A stretch of 42,015 bases of DNA from Apostichopus japonicus (lineage: Eukaryota > Echinodermata > Holothuroidea > Aspidochirotida > Stichopodidae). The notes under the pieces are model-generated. The model saw nothing but the letters and a program-made list of their open reading frames with translations, was not told the origin of the DNA and did not search any database. The position numbers and the translations under genes are program-made. The DNA lies in the NCBI RefSeq assembly GCF_037975245.1, contig NC_092581.1:21335969-21377983 (forward strand). The letters are read 5' to 3'. Position 1 is the first letter of the stretch, and the number at the start of each line of letters is the position of its first letter. This document shows, piece by piece, positions 9,851-23,220 of this stretch.

Positions 9851-11037
9851 GTGCCTACAGGGGGGGAGCTGTAAGTATTAGTTAATCGGCCTAATATCTC
9901 AGTCCATACAGTGGCGCGATGGCTCGGCGCACTGTACGAGCTGATGAGCGAGACTCTCTTTTGCATCCGTGGTTCGAACCCCGGGTGATGACGTCTTTTG
10001 CCGACCTTTTACAGCAAGTGCCTACAGGGGGGGGAGCTGTAAGTATTAGTTAATCGGCCTAATATCTCAGTCCATACAGTGGCGCGATGGCTCGGCGCAC
10101 TGTACGAGCTGATGAGCGAGACTCTCTTTTGCATCCGTGGTTCGAACCCCGGGTGATGACGTCTTTTGCCGACCTTTTACAGCAAGTGCCTACAGGGGGG
10201 GGAGCTGTAAGTATTAGTTAATCGGCCTAATATCTCAGTCCATACAGTGGCGCGATGGCTCGGCGCACTGTACGAGCTGATGAGCGAGACTCTCTTTTGC
10301 ATCCGTGGTTCGAACCCCGGGTGATGACGTCTTTTGCCGACCTTTTACAGCAAGTGCCTACAGGGGGGGGGGGGAGCTGTAAGTATTAGTTAATCGGCCT
10401 AATATCTCAGTCCATACAGTGGCGCGATGGCTCGGCGCACTGTACGAGCTGATGAGCGAGACTCTCTTTTGCATCCGTGGTTCGAACCCCGGGTGATGAC
10501 GTCTTTTGCCGACCTTTTACAGCAAGTGCCTACAGGGGGGGGAGCTGTAAGTATTAGTTAATCGGCCTAATATCTCAGTCCATACAGTGGCGCGATGGCT
10601 CGGCGCACTGTACGAGCTGATGAGCGAGACTCTCTTTTGCATCCGTGGTTCGAACCCCGGGTGATGACGTCTTTTGCCGACCTTTTACAGCAAGTGCCTA
10701 CAGGGGGGGGGGGGAGCTGTAAGTATTAGTTAATCGGCCTAATATCTCAGTCCATACAGTGGCGCGATGGCTCGGCGCACTGTACGAGCTGATGAGCGAG
10801 ACTCTCTTTTGCATCCGTGGTTCGAACCCCGGGTGATGACGTCTTTTGCCGACCTTTTACAGCAAGTGCCTACAGGGGGGGGGGGGAGCTGTAAGTATTA
10901 GTTAATCGGCCTAATATCTCAGTCCATACAGTGGCGCGATGGCTCGGCGCACTGTACGAGCTGATGAGCGAGACTCTCTTTTGCATCCGTGGTTCGAACC
11001 CCGGGTGATGACGTCTTTTGCCGACCTTTTACAGCAA
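9851..11037 (+). repeat. Mixed G-tract units (G7, G8, G8, G12, G8, G12, G12)
   Basis: Starts 9851, 10018, 10186, 10354, 10526, 10694, 10866. Tract length jumps between 8 and 12 with no 11, so change looks to be by several bases or by exchange between units. Confidence 0.9.
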
Positions 11038-11705
11038 GTGCCTACACGGGGAGCTGTAAGTATTAGTTAATCGGCCTAATATCTCAGTCCATACAGTGGC
11101 GCGATGGCTCGGCGCACTGTACGAGCTGATGAGCGAGACTCTCTTTTGCATCCGTGGTTCGAACCCCGGGTGATGACGTCTTTTGCCGACCTTTTACAGC
11201 AAGTGCCTACAGGGGGAGCTGTAAGTATTAGTTAATCGGCCTAATATCTCAGTCCATACAGTGGCGCGATGGCTCGGCGCACTGTACGAGCTGATGAGCG
11301 AGACTCTCTTTTGCATCCGTGGTTCGAACCCCGGGTGATGACGTCTTTTGCCGACCTTTTACAGCAAGTGCCTACAGGGGGGGGGAGCTGTAAGTATTAG
11401 TTAATCGGCCTAATATCTCAGTCCATACAGTGGCGCGATGGCTCGGCGCACTGTACGAGCTGATGAGCGAGACTCTCTTTTGCATCCGTGGTTCGAACCC
11501 CGGGTGATGACGTCTTTTGCCGACCTTTTACAGCAAGTGCCTACAGGGGGGGGGAGCTGTAAGTATTAGTTAATCGGCCTAATATCTCAGTCCATACAGT
11601 GGCGCGATGGCTCGGGGCACTGTACGAGCTGATGAGCGAGACTCTCTTTTGCATCCGTGGTTCGAACCCCGGGTGATGACGTCTTTTGCCGACCTTTTAC
11701 AGCAA
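11038..11705 (+). repeat. C-type, G5, G9, G9+C76G
   Basis: Starts 11038, 11203, 11368, 11537. The G5 unit at 11203 is the only unit with the C lost and no length gain (165 bp); it is a plausible intermediate between C-type and G8. Unit 11537 carries C76G and precedes a C-type run. Confidence 0.9.
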
Positions 11706-13355
11706 GTGCCTACACGGGGAGCTGTAAGTATTAGTTAATCGGCCTAATATCTCAGTCCATACAGTGGCGCGATGGCTCGGCGCACTGTACGAGCTGATGA
11801 GCGAGACTCTCTTTTGCATCCGTGGTTCGAACCCCGGGTGATGACGTCTTTTGCCGACCTTTTACAGCAAGTGCCTACACGGGGAGCTGTAAGTATTAGT
11901 TAATCGGCCTAATATCTCAGTCCATACAGTGGCGCGATGGCTCGGCGCACTGTACGAGCTGATGAGCGAGACTCTCTTTTGCATCCGTGGTTCGAACCCC
12001 GGGTGATGACGTCTTTTGCCGACCTTTTACAGCAAGTGCCTACACGGGGAGCTGTAAGTATTAGTTAATCGGCCTAATATCTCAGTCCATACAGTGGCGC
12101 GATGGCTCGGCGCACTGTACGAGCTGATGAGCGAGACTCTCTTTTGCATCCGTGGTTCGAACCCCGGGTGATGACGTCTTTTGCCGACCTTTTACAGCAA
12201 GTGCCTACACGGGGAGCTGTAAGTATTAGTTAATCGGCCTAATATCTCAGTCCATACAGTGGCGCGATGGCTCGGCGCACTGTACGAGCTGATGAGCGAG
12301 ACTCTCTTTTGCATCCGTGGTTCGAACCCCGGGTGATGACGTCTTTTGCCGACCTTTTACAGCAAGTGCCTACACGGGGAGCTGTAAGTATTAGTTAATC
12401 GGCCTAATATCTCAGTCCATACAGTGGCGCGATGGCTCGGCGCACTGTACGAGCTGATGAGCGAGACTCTCTTTTGCATCCGTGGTTCGAACCCCGGGTG
12501 ATGACGTCTTTTGCCGACCTTTTACAGCAAGTGCCTACACGGGGAGCTGTAAGTATTAGTTAATCGGCCTAATATCTCAGTCCATACAGTGGCGCGATGG
12601 CACGGCGCACTGTACGAGCTGATGAGCGAGACTCTCTTTTGCATCCGTGGTTCGAACCCCGGGTGATGACGTCTTTTGCCGACCTTTTACAGCAAGTGCC
12701 TACACGGGGAGCTGTAAGTATTAGTTAATCGGCCTAATATCTCAGTCCATACAGTGGCGCGATGGCTCGGCGCACTGTACGAGCTGATGAGCGAGACTCT
12801 CTTTTGCATCCGTGGTTCGAACCCCGGGTGATGACGTCTTTTGCCGACCTTTTACAGCAAGTGCCTACACGGGGAGCTGTAAGTATTAGTTAATCGGCCT
12901 AATATCTCAGTCCATACAGTGGCGCGATGGCTCGGCGCACTGTACGAGCTGATGAGCGAGACTCTCTTTTGCATCCGTGGTTCGAACCCCGGGTGATGAC
13001 GTCTTTTGCCGACCTTTTACAGCAAGTGCCTACACGGGGAGCTGTAAGTATTAGTTAATCGGCCTAATATCTCAGTCCATACAGTGGCGCGATGGCTCGG
13101 CGCACTGTACGAGCTGATGAGCGAGACTCTCTTTTGCATCCGTGGTTCGAACCCCGGGTGATGACGTCTTTTGCCGACCTTTTACAGCAAGTGCCTACAC
13201 GGGGAGCTGTAAGTATTAGTTAATCGGCCTAATATCTCAGTCCATACAGTGGCGCGATGGCTCGGCGCACTGTACGAGCTGATGAGCGAGACTCTCTTTT
13301 GCATCCGTGGTTCGAACCCCGGGTGATGACGTCTTTTGCCGACCTTTTACAGCAA
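11706..13355 (+). repeat. Block of 10 C-type units, one with T72A (higher-order copy 2, first part)
   Basis: Starts 11706 to 13191. The sixth unit (12531) has A at 12602 in place of T (u72), in the hairpin loop. Preceded by a G9+C76G unit, as is the third copy at 23221. Confidence 0.93.
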
Positions 13356-14363
13356 GTGCCTACAGGGGGGGGAGCTGTAAGTATTAGTTAATCGGCCTAA
13401 TATCTCAGTCCATACAGTGGCGCGATGGCTCGGCGCACTGTACGAGCTGATGAGCGAGACTCTCTTTTGCATCCGTGGTTCGAACCCCGGGTGATGACGT
13501 CTTTTGCCGACCTTTTACAGCAAGTGCCTACAGGGGGGGGAGCTGTAAGTATTAGTTAATCGGCCTAATATCTCAGTCCATACAGTGGCGCGATGGCTCG
13601 GCGCACTGTACGAGCTGATGAGCGAGACTCTCTTTTGCATCCGTGGTTCGAACCCCGGGTGATGACGTCTTTTGCCGACCTTTTACAGCAAGTGCCTACA
13701 GGGGGGGGAGCTGTAAGTATTAGTTAATCGGCCTAATATCTCAGTCCATACAGTGGCGCGATGGCTCGGCGCACTGTACGAGCTGATGAGCGAGACTCTC
13801 TTTTGCATCCGTGGTTCGAACCCCGGGTGATGACGTCTTTTGCCGACCTTTTACAGCAAGTGCCTACAGGGGGGGGAGCTGTAAGTATTAGTTAATCGGC
13901 CTAATATCTCAGTCCATACAGTGGCGCGATGGCTCGGCGCACTGTACGAGCTGATGAGCGAGACTCTCTTTTGCATCCGTGGTTCGAACCCCGGGTGATG
14001 ACGTCTTTTGCCGACCTTTTACAGCAAGTGCCTACAGGGGGGGGAGCTGTAAGTATTAGTTAATCGGCCTAATATCTCAGTCCATACAGTGGCGCGATGG
14101 CTCGGCGCACTGTACGAGCTGATGAGCGAGACTCTCTTTTGCATCCGTGGTTCGAACCCCGGGTGATGACGTCTTTTGCCGACCTTTTACAGCAAGTGCC
14201 TACAGGGGGGGGAGCTGTAAGTATTAGTTAATCGGCCTAATATCTCAGTCCATACAGTGGCGCGATGGCTCGGCGCACTGTACGAGCTGATGAGCGAGAC
14301 TCTCTTTTGCATCCGTGGTTCGAACCCCGGGTGATGACGTCTTTTGCCGACCTTTTACAGCAA
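13356..14363 (+). repeat. Block of 6 G8 units (higher-order copy 2, second part)
   Basis: Starts 13356 to 14196, all G8, 168 bp, followed by a C-type unit. Confidence 0.95.
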
Positions 14364-14864
14364 GTGCCTACACGGGGAGCTGTAAGTATTAGTTAATCGG
14401 CCTAATATCTCAGTCCATACAGTGGCGCGATGGCTCGGCGCACTGTACGAGCTGATGAGCGAGACTCTCTTTTGCATCCGTGGTTCGAACCCCGGGTGAT
14501 GACGTCTTTTGCCGACCTTTTACAGCAAGTGCCTACAGGGGGGGGAGCTGTAAGTATTAGTTAATCGGCCTAATATCTCAGTCCATACAGTGGCGCGATG
14601 GCTCGGCGCACTGTACGAGCTGATGAGCGAGACTCTCTTTTGCATCCGTGGTTCGAACCCCGGGTGATGACGTCTTTTGCCGACCTTTTACAGCAAGTGC
14701 CTACACGGGGGGGAGCTGTAAGTATTAGTTAATCGGCCTAATATCTCAGTCCATACAGTGGCGCGATGGCTCGGCGCACTGTACGAGCTGATGAGCGAGA
14801 CTCTCTTTTGCATCCGTGGTTCGAACCCCGGGTGATGACGTCTTTTGCCGACCTTTTACAGCAA
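14364..14864 (+). repeat. C-type, G8, and C-plus-G7 units
   Basis: Starts 14364, 14529, 14697. The last keeps the C but has seven Gs after it, giving 168 bp. It differs from G8 by one base and from C-type by three added Gs; the only other such unit is at 17696. Confidence 0.9.
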
Positions 14865-16184
14865 GTGCCTACACGGGGAGCTGTAAGTATTAGTTAATCG
14901 GCCTAATATCTCAGTCCATACAGTGGCGCGATGGCTCGGCGCACTGTACGAGCTGATGAGCGAGACTCTCTTTTGCATCCGTGGTTCGAACCCCGGGTGA
15001 TGACGTCTTTTGCCGACCTTTTACAGCAAGTGCCTACACGGGGAGCTGTAAGTATTAGTTAATCGGCCTAATATCTCAGTCCATACAGTGGCGCGATGGC
15101 TCGGCGCACTGTACGAGCTGATGAGCGAGACTCTCTTTTGCATCCGTGGTTCGAACCCCGGGTGATGACGTCTTTTGCCGACCTTTTACAGCAAGTGCCT
15201 ACACGGGGAGCTGTAAGTATTAGTTAATCGGCCTAATATCTCAGTCCATACAGTGGCGCGATGGCTCGGCGCACTGTACGAGCTGATGAGCGAGACTCTC
15301 TTTTGCATCCGTGGTTCGAACCCCGGGTGATGACGTCTTTTGCCGACCTTTTACAGCAAGTGCCTACACGGGGAGCTGTAAGTATTAGTTAATCGGCCTA
15401 ATATCTCAGTCCATACAGTGGCGCGATGGCTCGGCGCACTGTACGAGCTGATGAGCGAGACTCTCTTTTGCATCCGTGGTTCGAACCCCGGGTGATGACG
15501 TCTTTTGCCGACCTTTTACAGCAAGTGCCTACACGGGGAGCTGTAAGTATTAGTTAATCGGCCTAATATCTCAGTCCATACAGTGGCGCGATGGCTCGGC
15601 GCACTGTACGAGCTGATGAGCGAGACTCTCTTTTGCATCCGTGGTTCGAACCCCGGGTGATGACGTCTTTTGCCGACCTTTTACAGCAAGTGCCTACACG
15701 GGGAGCTGTAAGTATTAGTTAATCGGCCTAATATCTCAGTCCATACAGTGGCGCGATGGCTCGGCGCACTGTACGAGCTGATGAGCGAGACTCTCTTTTG
15801 CATCCGTGGTTCGAACCCCGGGTGATGACGTCTTTTGCCGACCTTTTACAGCAAGTGCCTACACGGGGAGCTGTAAGTATTAGTTAATCGGCCTAATATC
15901 TCAGTCCATACAGTGGCGCGATGGCTCGGGGCACTGTACGAGCTGATGAGCGAGACTCTCTTTTGCATCCGTGGTTCGAACCCCGGGTGATGACGTCTTT
16001 TGCCGACCTTTTACAGCAAGTGCCTACACGGGGAGCTGTAAGTATTAGTTAATCGGCCTAATATCTCAGTCCATACAGTGGCGCGATGGCTCGGCGCACT
16101 GTACGAGCTGATGAGCGAGACTCTCTTTTGCATCCGTGGTTCGAACCCCGGGTGATGACGTCTTTTGCCGACCTTTTACAGCAA
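14865..16184 (+). repeat. Eight C-type units, seventh with C76G (copy 1)
   Basis: Starts 14865 to 16020; the seventh unit (15855) carries C76G. The same length, order and variant position recur at 33825-35144, about 19 kb away. Confidence 0.92.
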
Positions 16185-16693
16185 GTGCCTACAGGGGGGG
16201 GGGGGAGCTGTAAGTATTAGTTAATCGGCCTAATATCTCAGTCCATACAGTGGCGCGATGGCTCGGGGCACTGTACGAGCTGATGAGCGAGACTCTCTTT
16301 TGCATCCGTGGTTCGAACCCCGGGTGATGACGTCTTTTGCCGACCTTTTACAGCAAGTGCCTACACGGGGAGCTGTAAGTATTAGTTAATCGGCCTAATA
16401 TCTCAGTCCATACAGTGGCGCGATGGCTCGGCGCACTGTACGAGCTGATGAGCGAGACTCTCTTTTGCATCCGTGGTTCGAACCCCGGGTGATGACGTCT
16501 TTTGCCGACCTTTTACAGCAAGTGCCTACAGGGGGGGGGGGGAGCTGTAAGTATTAGTTAATCGGCCTAATATCTCAGTCCATACAGTGGCGCGATGGCT
16601 CGGCGCACTGTACGAGCTGATGAGCGAGACTCTCTTTTGCATCCGTGGTTCGAACCCCGGGTGATGACGTCTTTTGCCGACCTTTTACAGCAA
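16185..16693 (+). repeat. G12+C76G, C-type, G12
   Basis: Starts 16185, 16357, 16522. Two 12-G units flank one C-type unit; only the first has C76G. Confidence 0.9.
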
Positions 16694-17353
16694 GTGCCTA
16701 CACGGGGAGCTGTAAGTATTAGTTAATCGGCCTAATATCTCAGTCCATACAGTGGCGCGATGGCTCGGCGCACTGTACGAGCTGATGAGCGAGACTCTCT
16801 TTTGCATCCGTGGTTCGAACCCCGGGTGATGACGTCTTTTGCCGACCTTTTACAGCAAGTGCCTACACGGGGAGCTGTAAGTATTAGTTAATCGGCCTAA
16901 TATCTCAGTCCATACAGTGGCGCGATGGCTCGGCGCACTGTACGAGCTGATGAGCGAGACTCTCTTTTGCATCCGTGGTTCGAACCCCGGGTGATGACGT
17001 CTTTTGCCGACCTTTTACAGCAAGTGCCTACACGGGGAGCTGTAAGTATTAGTTAATCGGCCTAATATCTCAGTCCATACAGTGGCGCGATGGCTCGGCG
17101 CACTGTACGAGCTGATGAGCGAGACTCTCTTTTGCATCCGTGGTTCGAACCCCGGGTGATGACGTCTTTTGCCGACCTTTTACAGCAAGTGCCTACACGG
17201 GGAGCTGTAAGTATTAGTTAATCGGCCTAATATCTCAGTCCATACAGTGGCGCGATGGCTCGGCGCACTGTACGAGCTGATGAGCGAGACTCTCTTTTGC
17301 ATCCGTGGTTCGAACCCCGGGTGATGACGTCTTTTGCCGACCTTTTACAGCAA
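16694..17353 (+). repeat. Block of 4 C-type units
   Basis: Starts 16694, 16859, 17024, 17189; all match the reference. Confidence 0.95.
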
Positions 17354-19044
17354 GTGCCTACAGGGGGGGGGGAGCTGTAAGTATTAGTTAATCGGCCTAA
17401 TATCTCAGTCCATACAGTGGCGCGATGGCTCGGCGCACTGTACGAGCTGATGAGCGAGACTCTCTTTTGCATCCGTGGTTCGAACCCCGGGTGATGACGT
17501 CTTTTGCCGACCTTTTACAGCAAGTGCCTACAGGGGGGGGGGGGAGCTGTAAGTATTAGTTAATCGGCCTAATATCTCAGTCCATACAGTGGCGCGATGG
17601 CTCGGCGCACTGTACGAGCTGATGAGCGAGACTCTCTTTTGCATCCGTGGTTCGAACCCCGGGTGATGACGTCTTTTGCCGACCTTTTACAGCAAGTGCC
17701 TACACGGGGGGGAGCTGTAAGTATTAGTTAATCGGCCTAATATCTCAGTCCATACAGTGGCGCGATGGCTCGGCGCACTGTACGAGCTGATGAGCGAGAC
17801 TCTCTTTTGCATCCGTGGTTCGAACCCCGGGTGATGACGTCTTTTGCCGACCTTTTACAGCAAGTGCCTACAGGGGGGGGAGCTGTAAGTATTAGTTAAT
17901 CGGCCTAATATCTCAGTCCATACAGTGGCGCGATGGCTCGGCGCACTGTACGAGCTGATGAGCGAGACTCTCTTTTGCATCCGTGGTTCGAACCCCGGGT
18001 GATGACGTCTTTTGCCGACCTTTTACAGCAAGTGCCTACAGGGGGGGGAGCTGTAAGTATTAGTTAATCGGCCTAATATCTCAGTCCATACAGTGGCGCG
18101 ATGGCTCGGCGCACTGTACGAGCTGATGAGCGAGACTCTCTTTTGCATCCGTGGTTCGAACCCCGGGTGATGACGTCTTTTGCCGACCTTTTACAGCAAG
18201 TGCCTACAGGGGGGGGGAGCTGTAAGTATTAGTTAATCGGCCTAATATCTCAGTCCATACAGTGGCGCGATGGCTCGGCGCACTGTACGAGCTGATGAGC
18301 GAGACTCTCTTTTGCATCCGTGGTTCGAACCCCGGGTGATGACGTCTTTTGCCGACCTTTTACAGCAAGTGCCTCTAGGGGGGGGAGCTGTAAGTATTAG
18401 TTAATCGGCCTAATATCTCAGTCCATACAGTGGCGCGATGGCTCGGCGCACTGTACGAGCTGATGAGCGAGACTCTCTTTTGCATCCGTGGTTCGAACCC
18501 CGGGTGATGACGTCTTTTGCCGACCTTTTACAGCAAGTGCCTACAGGGGGGGGGGAGCTGTAAGTATTAGTTAATCGGCCTAATATCTCAGTCCATACAG
18601 TGGCGCGATGGCTCGGCGCACTGTACGAGCTGATGAGCGAGACTCTCTTTTGCATCCGTGGTTCGAACCCCGGGTGATGACGTCTTTTGCCGACCTTTTA
18701 CAGCAAGTGCCTACAGGGGGGGGAGCTGTAAGTATTAGTTAATCGGCCTAATATCTCAGTCCATACAGTGGCGCGATGGCTCGGCGCACTGTACGAGCTG
18801 ATGAGCGAGACTCTCTTTTGCATCCGTGGTTCGAACCCCGGGTGATGACGTCTTTTGCCGACCTTTTACAGCAAGTGCCTACAGGGGGGGGGGAGCTGTA
18901 AGTATTAGTTAATCGGCCTAATATCTCAGTCCATACAGTGGCGCGATGGCTCGGCGCACTGTACGAGCTGATGAGCGAGACTCTCTTTTGCATCCGTGGT
19001 TCGAACCCCGGGTGATGACGTCTTTTGCCGACCTTTTACAGCAA
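17354..19044 (+). repeat. Ten expanded units (mainly G-type) with variable tracts
   Basis: Tracts in order: G10 (17354), G12 (17524), C plus G7 (17696), G8 (17864), G8 (18032), G9 (18200), G8 with GTGCCTCTA start (18369), G10 (18537), G8 (18707), G10 (18875). Unit 18369 has two changes at u7-u8 (CTA for ACA), the only change of that kind seen. Confidence 0.9.
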
Positions 19045-20370
19045 GTGCCTACACGGGGAGCTGTAAGTATTAGTTAATCGGCCTAATATCTCAGTCCATA
19101 CAGTGGCGCGATGGCTCGGCGCACTGTACGAGCTGATGAGCGAGACTCTCTTTTGCATCCGTGGTTCGAACCCCGGGTGATGACGTCTTTTGCCGACCTT
19201 TTACAGCAAGTGCCTACAGGGGGGGAGCTGTAAGTATTAGTTAATCGGCCTAATATCTCAGTCCATACAGTGGCGCGATGGCTCGGCGCACTGTACGAGC
19301 TGATGAGCGAGACTCTCTTTTGCATCCGTGGTTCGAACCCCGGGTGATGACGTCTTTTGCCGACCTTTTACAGCAAGTGCCTACACGGGGAGCTGTAAGT
19401 ATTAGTTAATCGGCCTAATATCTCAGTCCATACAGTGGCGCGATGGCTCGGCGCACTGTACGAGCTGATGAGCGAGACTCTCTTTTGCATCCGTGGTTCG
19501 AACCCCGGGTGATGACGTCTTTTGCCGACCTTTTACAGCAAGTGCCTACACGGGGAGCTGTAAGTATTAGTTAATCGGCCTAATATCTCAGTCCATACAG
19601 TGGCGCGATGGCTCGGCGCACTGTACGAGCTGATGAGCGAGACTCTCTTTTGCATCCGTGGTTCGAACCCCGGGTGATGACGTCTTTTGCCGACCTTTTA
19701 CAGCAAGTGCCTACAGGGGGGGAGCTGTAAGTATTAGTTAATCGGCCTAATATCTCAGTCCATACAGTGGCGCGATGGCTCGGCGCACTGTACGAGCTGA
19801 TGAGCGAGACTCTCTTTTGCATCCGTGGTTCGAACCCCGGGTGATGACGTCTTTTGCCGACCTTTTACAGCAAGTGCCTACAGGGGGGGAGCTGTAAGTA
19901 TTAGTTAATCGGCCTAATATCTCAGTCCATACAGTGGCGCGATGGCTCGGCGCACTGTACGAGCTGATGAGCGAGACTCTCTTTTGCATCCGTGGTTCGA
20001 ACCCCGGGTGATGACGTCTTTTGCCGACCTTTTACAGCAAGTGCCTACACGGGGAGCTGTAAGTATTAGTTAATCGGCCTAATATCTCAGTCCATACAGT
20101 GGCGCGATGGCTCGGCGCACTGTACGAGCTGATGAGCGAGACTCTCTTTTGCATCCGTGGTTCAAACCCCGGGTGATGACGTCTTTTGCCGACCTTTTAC
20201 AGCAAGTGCCTACACGGGGAGCTGTAAGTATTAGTTAATCGGCCTAATATCTCAGTCCATACAGTGGCGCGATGACTCGGCGCACTGTACGAGCTGATGA
20301 GCGAGACTCTCTTTTGCATCCGTGGTTCGAACCCCGGGTGATGACGTCTTTTGCCGACCTTTTACAGCAA
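19045..20370 (+). repeat. C-type and G7 units mixed, with promoter-box variants
   Basis: Order: C (19045), G7 (19210), C (19377), C (19542), G7 (19707), G7 (19874), C (20041), C (20206). Three of the four G7 units in the window are here. Unit 20041 has G124A in box B (20164) and unit 20206 has G70A at the end of box A (20275). Confidence 0.9.
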
Positions 20371-21893
20371 GTGCCTACAGGGGGGGGGGGGGAGCTGTAA
20401 GTATTAGTTAATCGGCCTAATATCTCAGTCCATACAGTGGCGCGATGGCTCGGCGCACTGTACGAGCTGATGAGCGAGACTCTCTTTTGCATCCGTGGTT
20501 CGAACCCCGGGTGATGACGTCTTTTGCCGACCTTTTACAGCAAGTGCCTACAGGGGGGGGGGGGAGCTGTAAGTATTAGTTAATCGGCCTAATATCTCAG
20601 TCCATACAGTGGCGCGATGGCTCGGCGCACTGTACGAGCTGATGAGCGAGACTCTCTTTTGCATCCGTGGTTCGAACCCCGGGTGATGACGTCTTTTGCC
20701 GACCTTTTACAGCAAGTGCCTACAGGGGGGGGAGCTGTAAGTATTAGTTAATCGGCCTAATATCTCAGTCCATACAGTGGCGCGATGGCTCGGCGCACTG
20801 TACGAGCTGATGAGCGAGACTCTCTTTTGCATCCGTGGTTCGAACCCCGGGTGATGACGTCTTTTGCCGACCTTTTACAGCAAGTGCCTACAGGGGGGGG
20901 GAGCTGTAAGTATTAGTTAATCGGCCTAATATCTCAGTCCATACAGTGGCGCGATGGCTCGGCGCACTGTACGAGCTGATGAGCGAGACTCTCTTTTGCA
21001 TCCGTGGTTCGAACCCCGGGTGATGACGTCTTTTGCCGACCTTTTACAGCAAGTGCCTACAGGGGGGGGGAGCTGTAAGTATTAGTTAATCGGCCTAATA
21101 TCTCAGTCCATACAGTGGCGCGATGGCTCGGCGCACTGTACGAGCTGATGAGCGAGACTCTCTTTTGCATCCGTGGTTCGAACCCCGGGTGATGACGTCT
21201 TTTGCCGACCTTTTACAGCAAGTGCCTACAGGGGGGGGAGCTGTAAGTATTAGTTAATCGGCCTAATATCTCAGTCCATACAGTGGCGCGATGGCTCGGC
21301 GCACTGTACGAGCTGATGAGCGAGACTCTCTTTTGCATCCGTGGTTCGAACCCCGGGTGATGACGTCTTTTGCCGACCTTTTACAGCAAGTGCCTACAGG
21401 GGGGGGAGCTGTAAGTATTAGTTAATCGGCCTAATATCTCAGTCCATACAGTGGCGCGATGGCTCGGCGCACTGTACGAGCTGATGAGCGAGACTCTCTT
21501 TTGCATCCGTGGTTCGAACCCCGGGTGATGACGTCTTTTGCCGACCTTTTACAGCAAGTGCCTACAGGGGGGGGAGCTGTAAGTATTAGTTAATCGGCCT
21601 AATATCTCAGTCCATACAGTGGCGCGATGGCTCGGCGCACTGTACGAGCTGATGAGCGAGACTCTCTTTTGCATCCGTGGTTCGAACCCCGGGTGATGAC
21701 GTCTTTTGCCGACCTTTTACAGCAAGTGCCTACAGGGGGGGGAGCTGTAAGTATTAGTTAATCGGCCTAATATCTCAGTCCATACAGTGGCGCGATGGCT
21801 CGGGGCACTGTACGAGCTGATGAGCGAGACTCTCTTTTGCATCCGTGGTTCGAACCCCGGGTGATGACGTCTTTTGCCGACCTTTTACAGCAA
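20371..21893 (+). repeat. Nine G-type units starting with G13
   Basis: G13 (20371), G12 (20544), G8 (20716), G9 (20884), G9 (21053), G8 (21222, 21390, 21558) and G8+C76G (21726). The tract of 13 is the longest in the window. The run ends with a C76G unit. Confidence 0.9.
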
Positions 21894-23220
21894 GTGCCTA
21901 CACGGGGAGCTGTAAGTATTAGTTAATCGGCCTAATATCTCAGTCCATACAGTGGCGCGATGGCTCGGCGCACTGTACGAGCTGATGAGCGAGACTCTCT
22001 TTTGCATCCGTGGTTCGAACCCCGGGTGATGACGTCTTTTGCCGACCTTTTACAGCAAGTGCCTACACGGGGAGCTGTAAGTATTAGTTAATCGGCCTAA
22101 TATCTCAGTCCATACAGTGGCGCGATGGCTCGGCGCACTGTACGAGCTGATGAGCGAGACTCTCTTTTGCATCCGTGGTTCGAACCCCGGGTGATGACGT
22201 CTTTTGCCGACCTTTTACAGCAAGTGCCTACAGGGGGGGGAGCTGTAAGTATTAGTTAATCGGCCTAATATCTCAGTCCATACAGTGGCGCGATGGCTCG
22301 GCGCACTGTACGAGCTGATGAGCGAGACTCTCTTTTGCATCCGTGGTTCGAACCCCGGGTGATGACGTCTTTTGCCGACCTTTTACAGCAAGTGCCTACA
22401 CGGGGAGCTGTAAGTATTAGTTAATCGGCCTAATATCTCAGTCCATACAGTGGCGCGATGGCTCGGCGCACTGTACGAGCTGATGAGCGAGACTCTCTTT
22501 TGCATCCGTGGTTCGAACCCCGGGTGATGACGTCTTTTGCCGACCTTTTACAGCAAGTGCCTACACGGGGAGCTGTAAGTATTAGTTAATCGGCCTAATA
22601 TCTCAGTCCATACAGTGGCGCGATGGCTCGGCGCACTGTACGAGCTGATGAGCGAGACTCTCTTTTGCATCCGTGGTTCGAACCCCGGGTGATGACGTCT
22701 TTTGCCGACCTTTTACAGCAAGTGCCTACACGGGGAGCTGTAAGTATTAGTTAATCGGCCTAATATCTCAGTCCATACAGTGGCGCGATGGCTCGGCGCA
22801 CTGTACGAGCTGATGAGCGAGACTCTCTTTTGCATCCGTGGTTCAAACCCCGGGTGATGACGTCTTTTGCCGACCTTTTACAGCAAGTGCCTACACGGGG
22901 AGCTGTAAGTATTAGTTAATCGGCCTAATATCTCAGTCCATACAGTGGCGCGATGGCTCGGCGCACTGTACGAGCTGATGAGCGAGACTCTCTTTTGCAT
23001 CCGTGGTTCGAACCCCGGGTGATGACGTCTTTTGCCGACCTTTTACAGCAAGTGCCTACAGGGGGGGGGAGCTGTAAGTATTAGTTAATCGGCCTAATAT
23101 CTCAGTCCATACAGTGGCGCGATGGCTCGGGGCACTGTACGAGCTGATGAGCGAGACTCTCTTTTGCATCCGTGGTTCGAACCCCGGGTGATGACGTCTT
23201 TTGCCGACCTTTTACAGCAA
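21894..23220 (+). repeat. Mostly C-type units with one G8 and a terminal G9+C76G
   Basis: C (21894, 22059), G8 (22224), C (22392, 22557, 22722, 22887), G9+C76G (23052). Unit 22722 has G124A in box B (22845), the same change as unit 20041. Confidence 0.9.
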
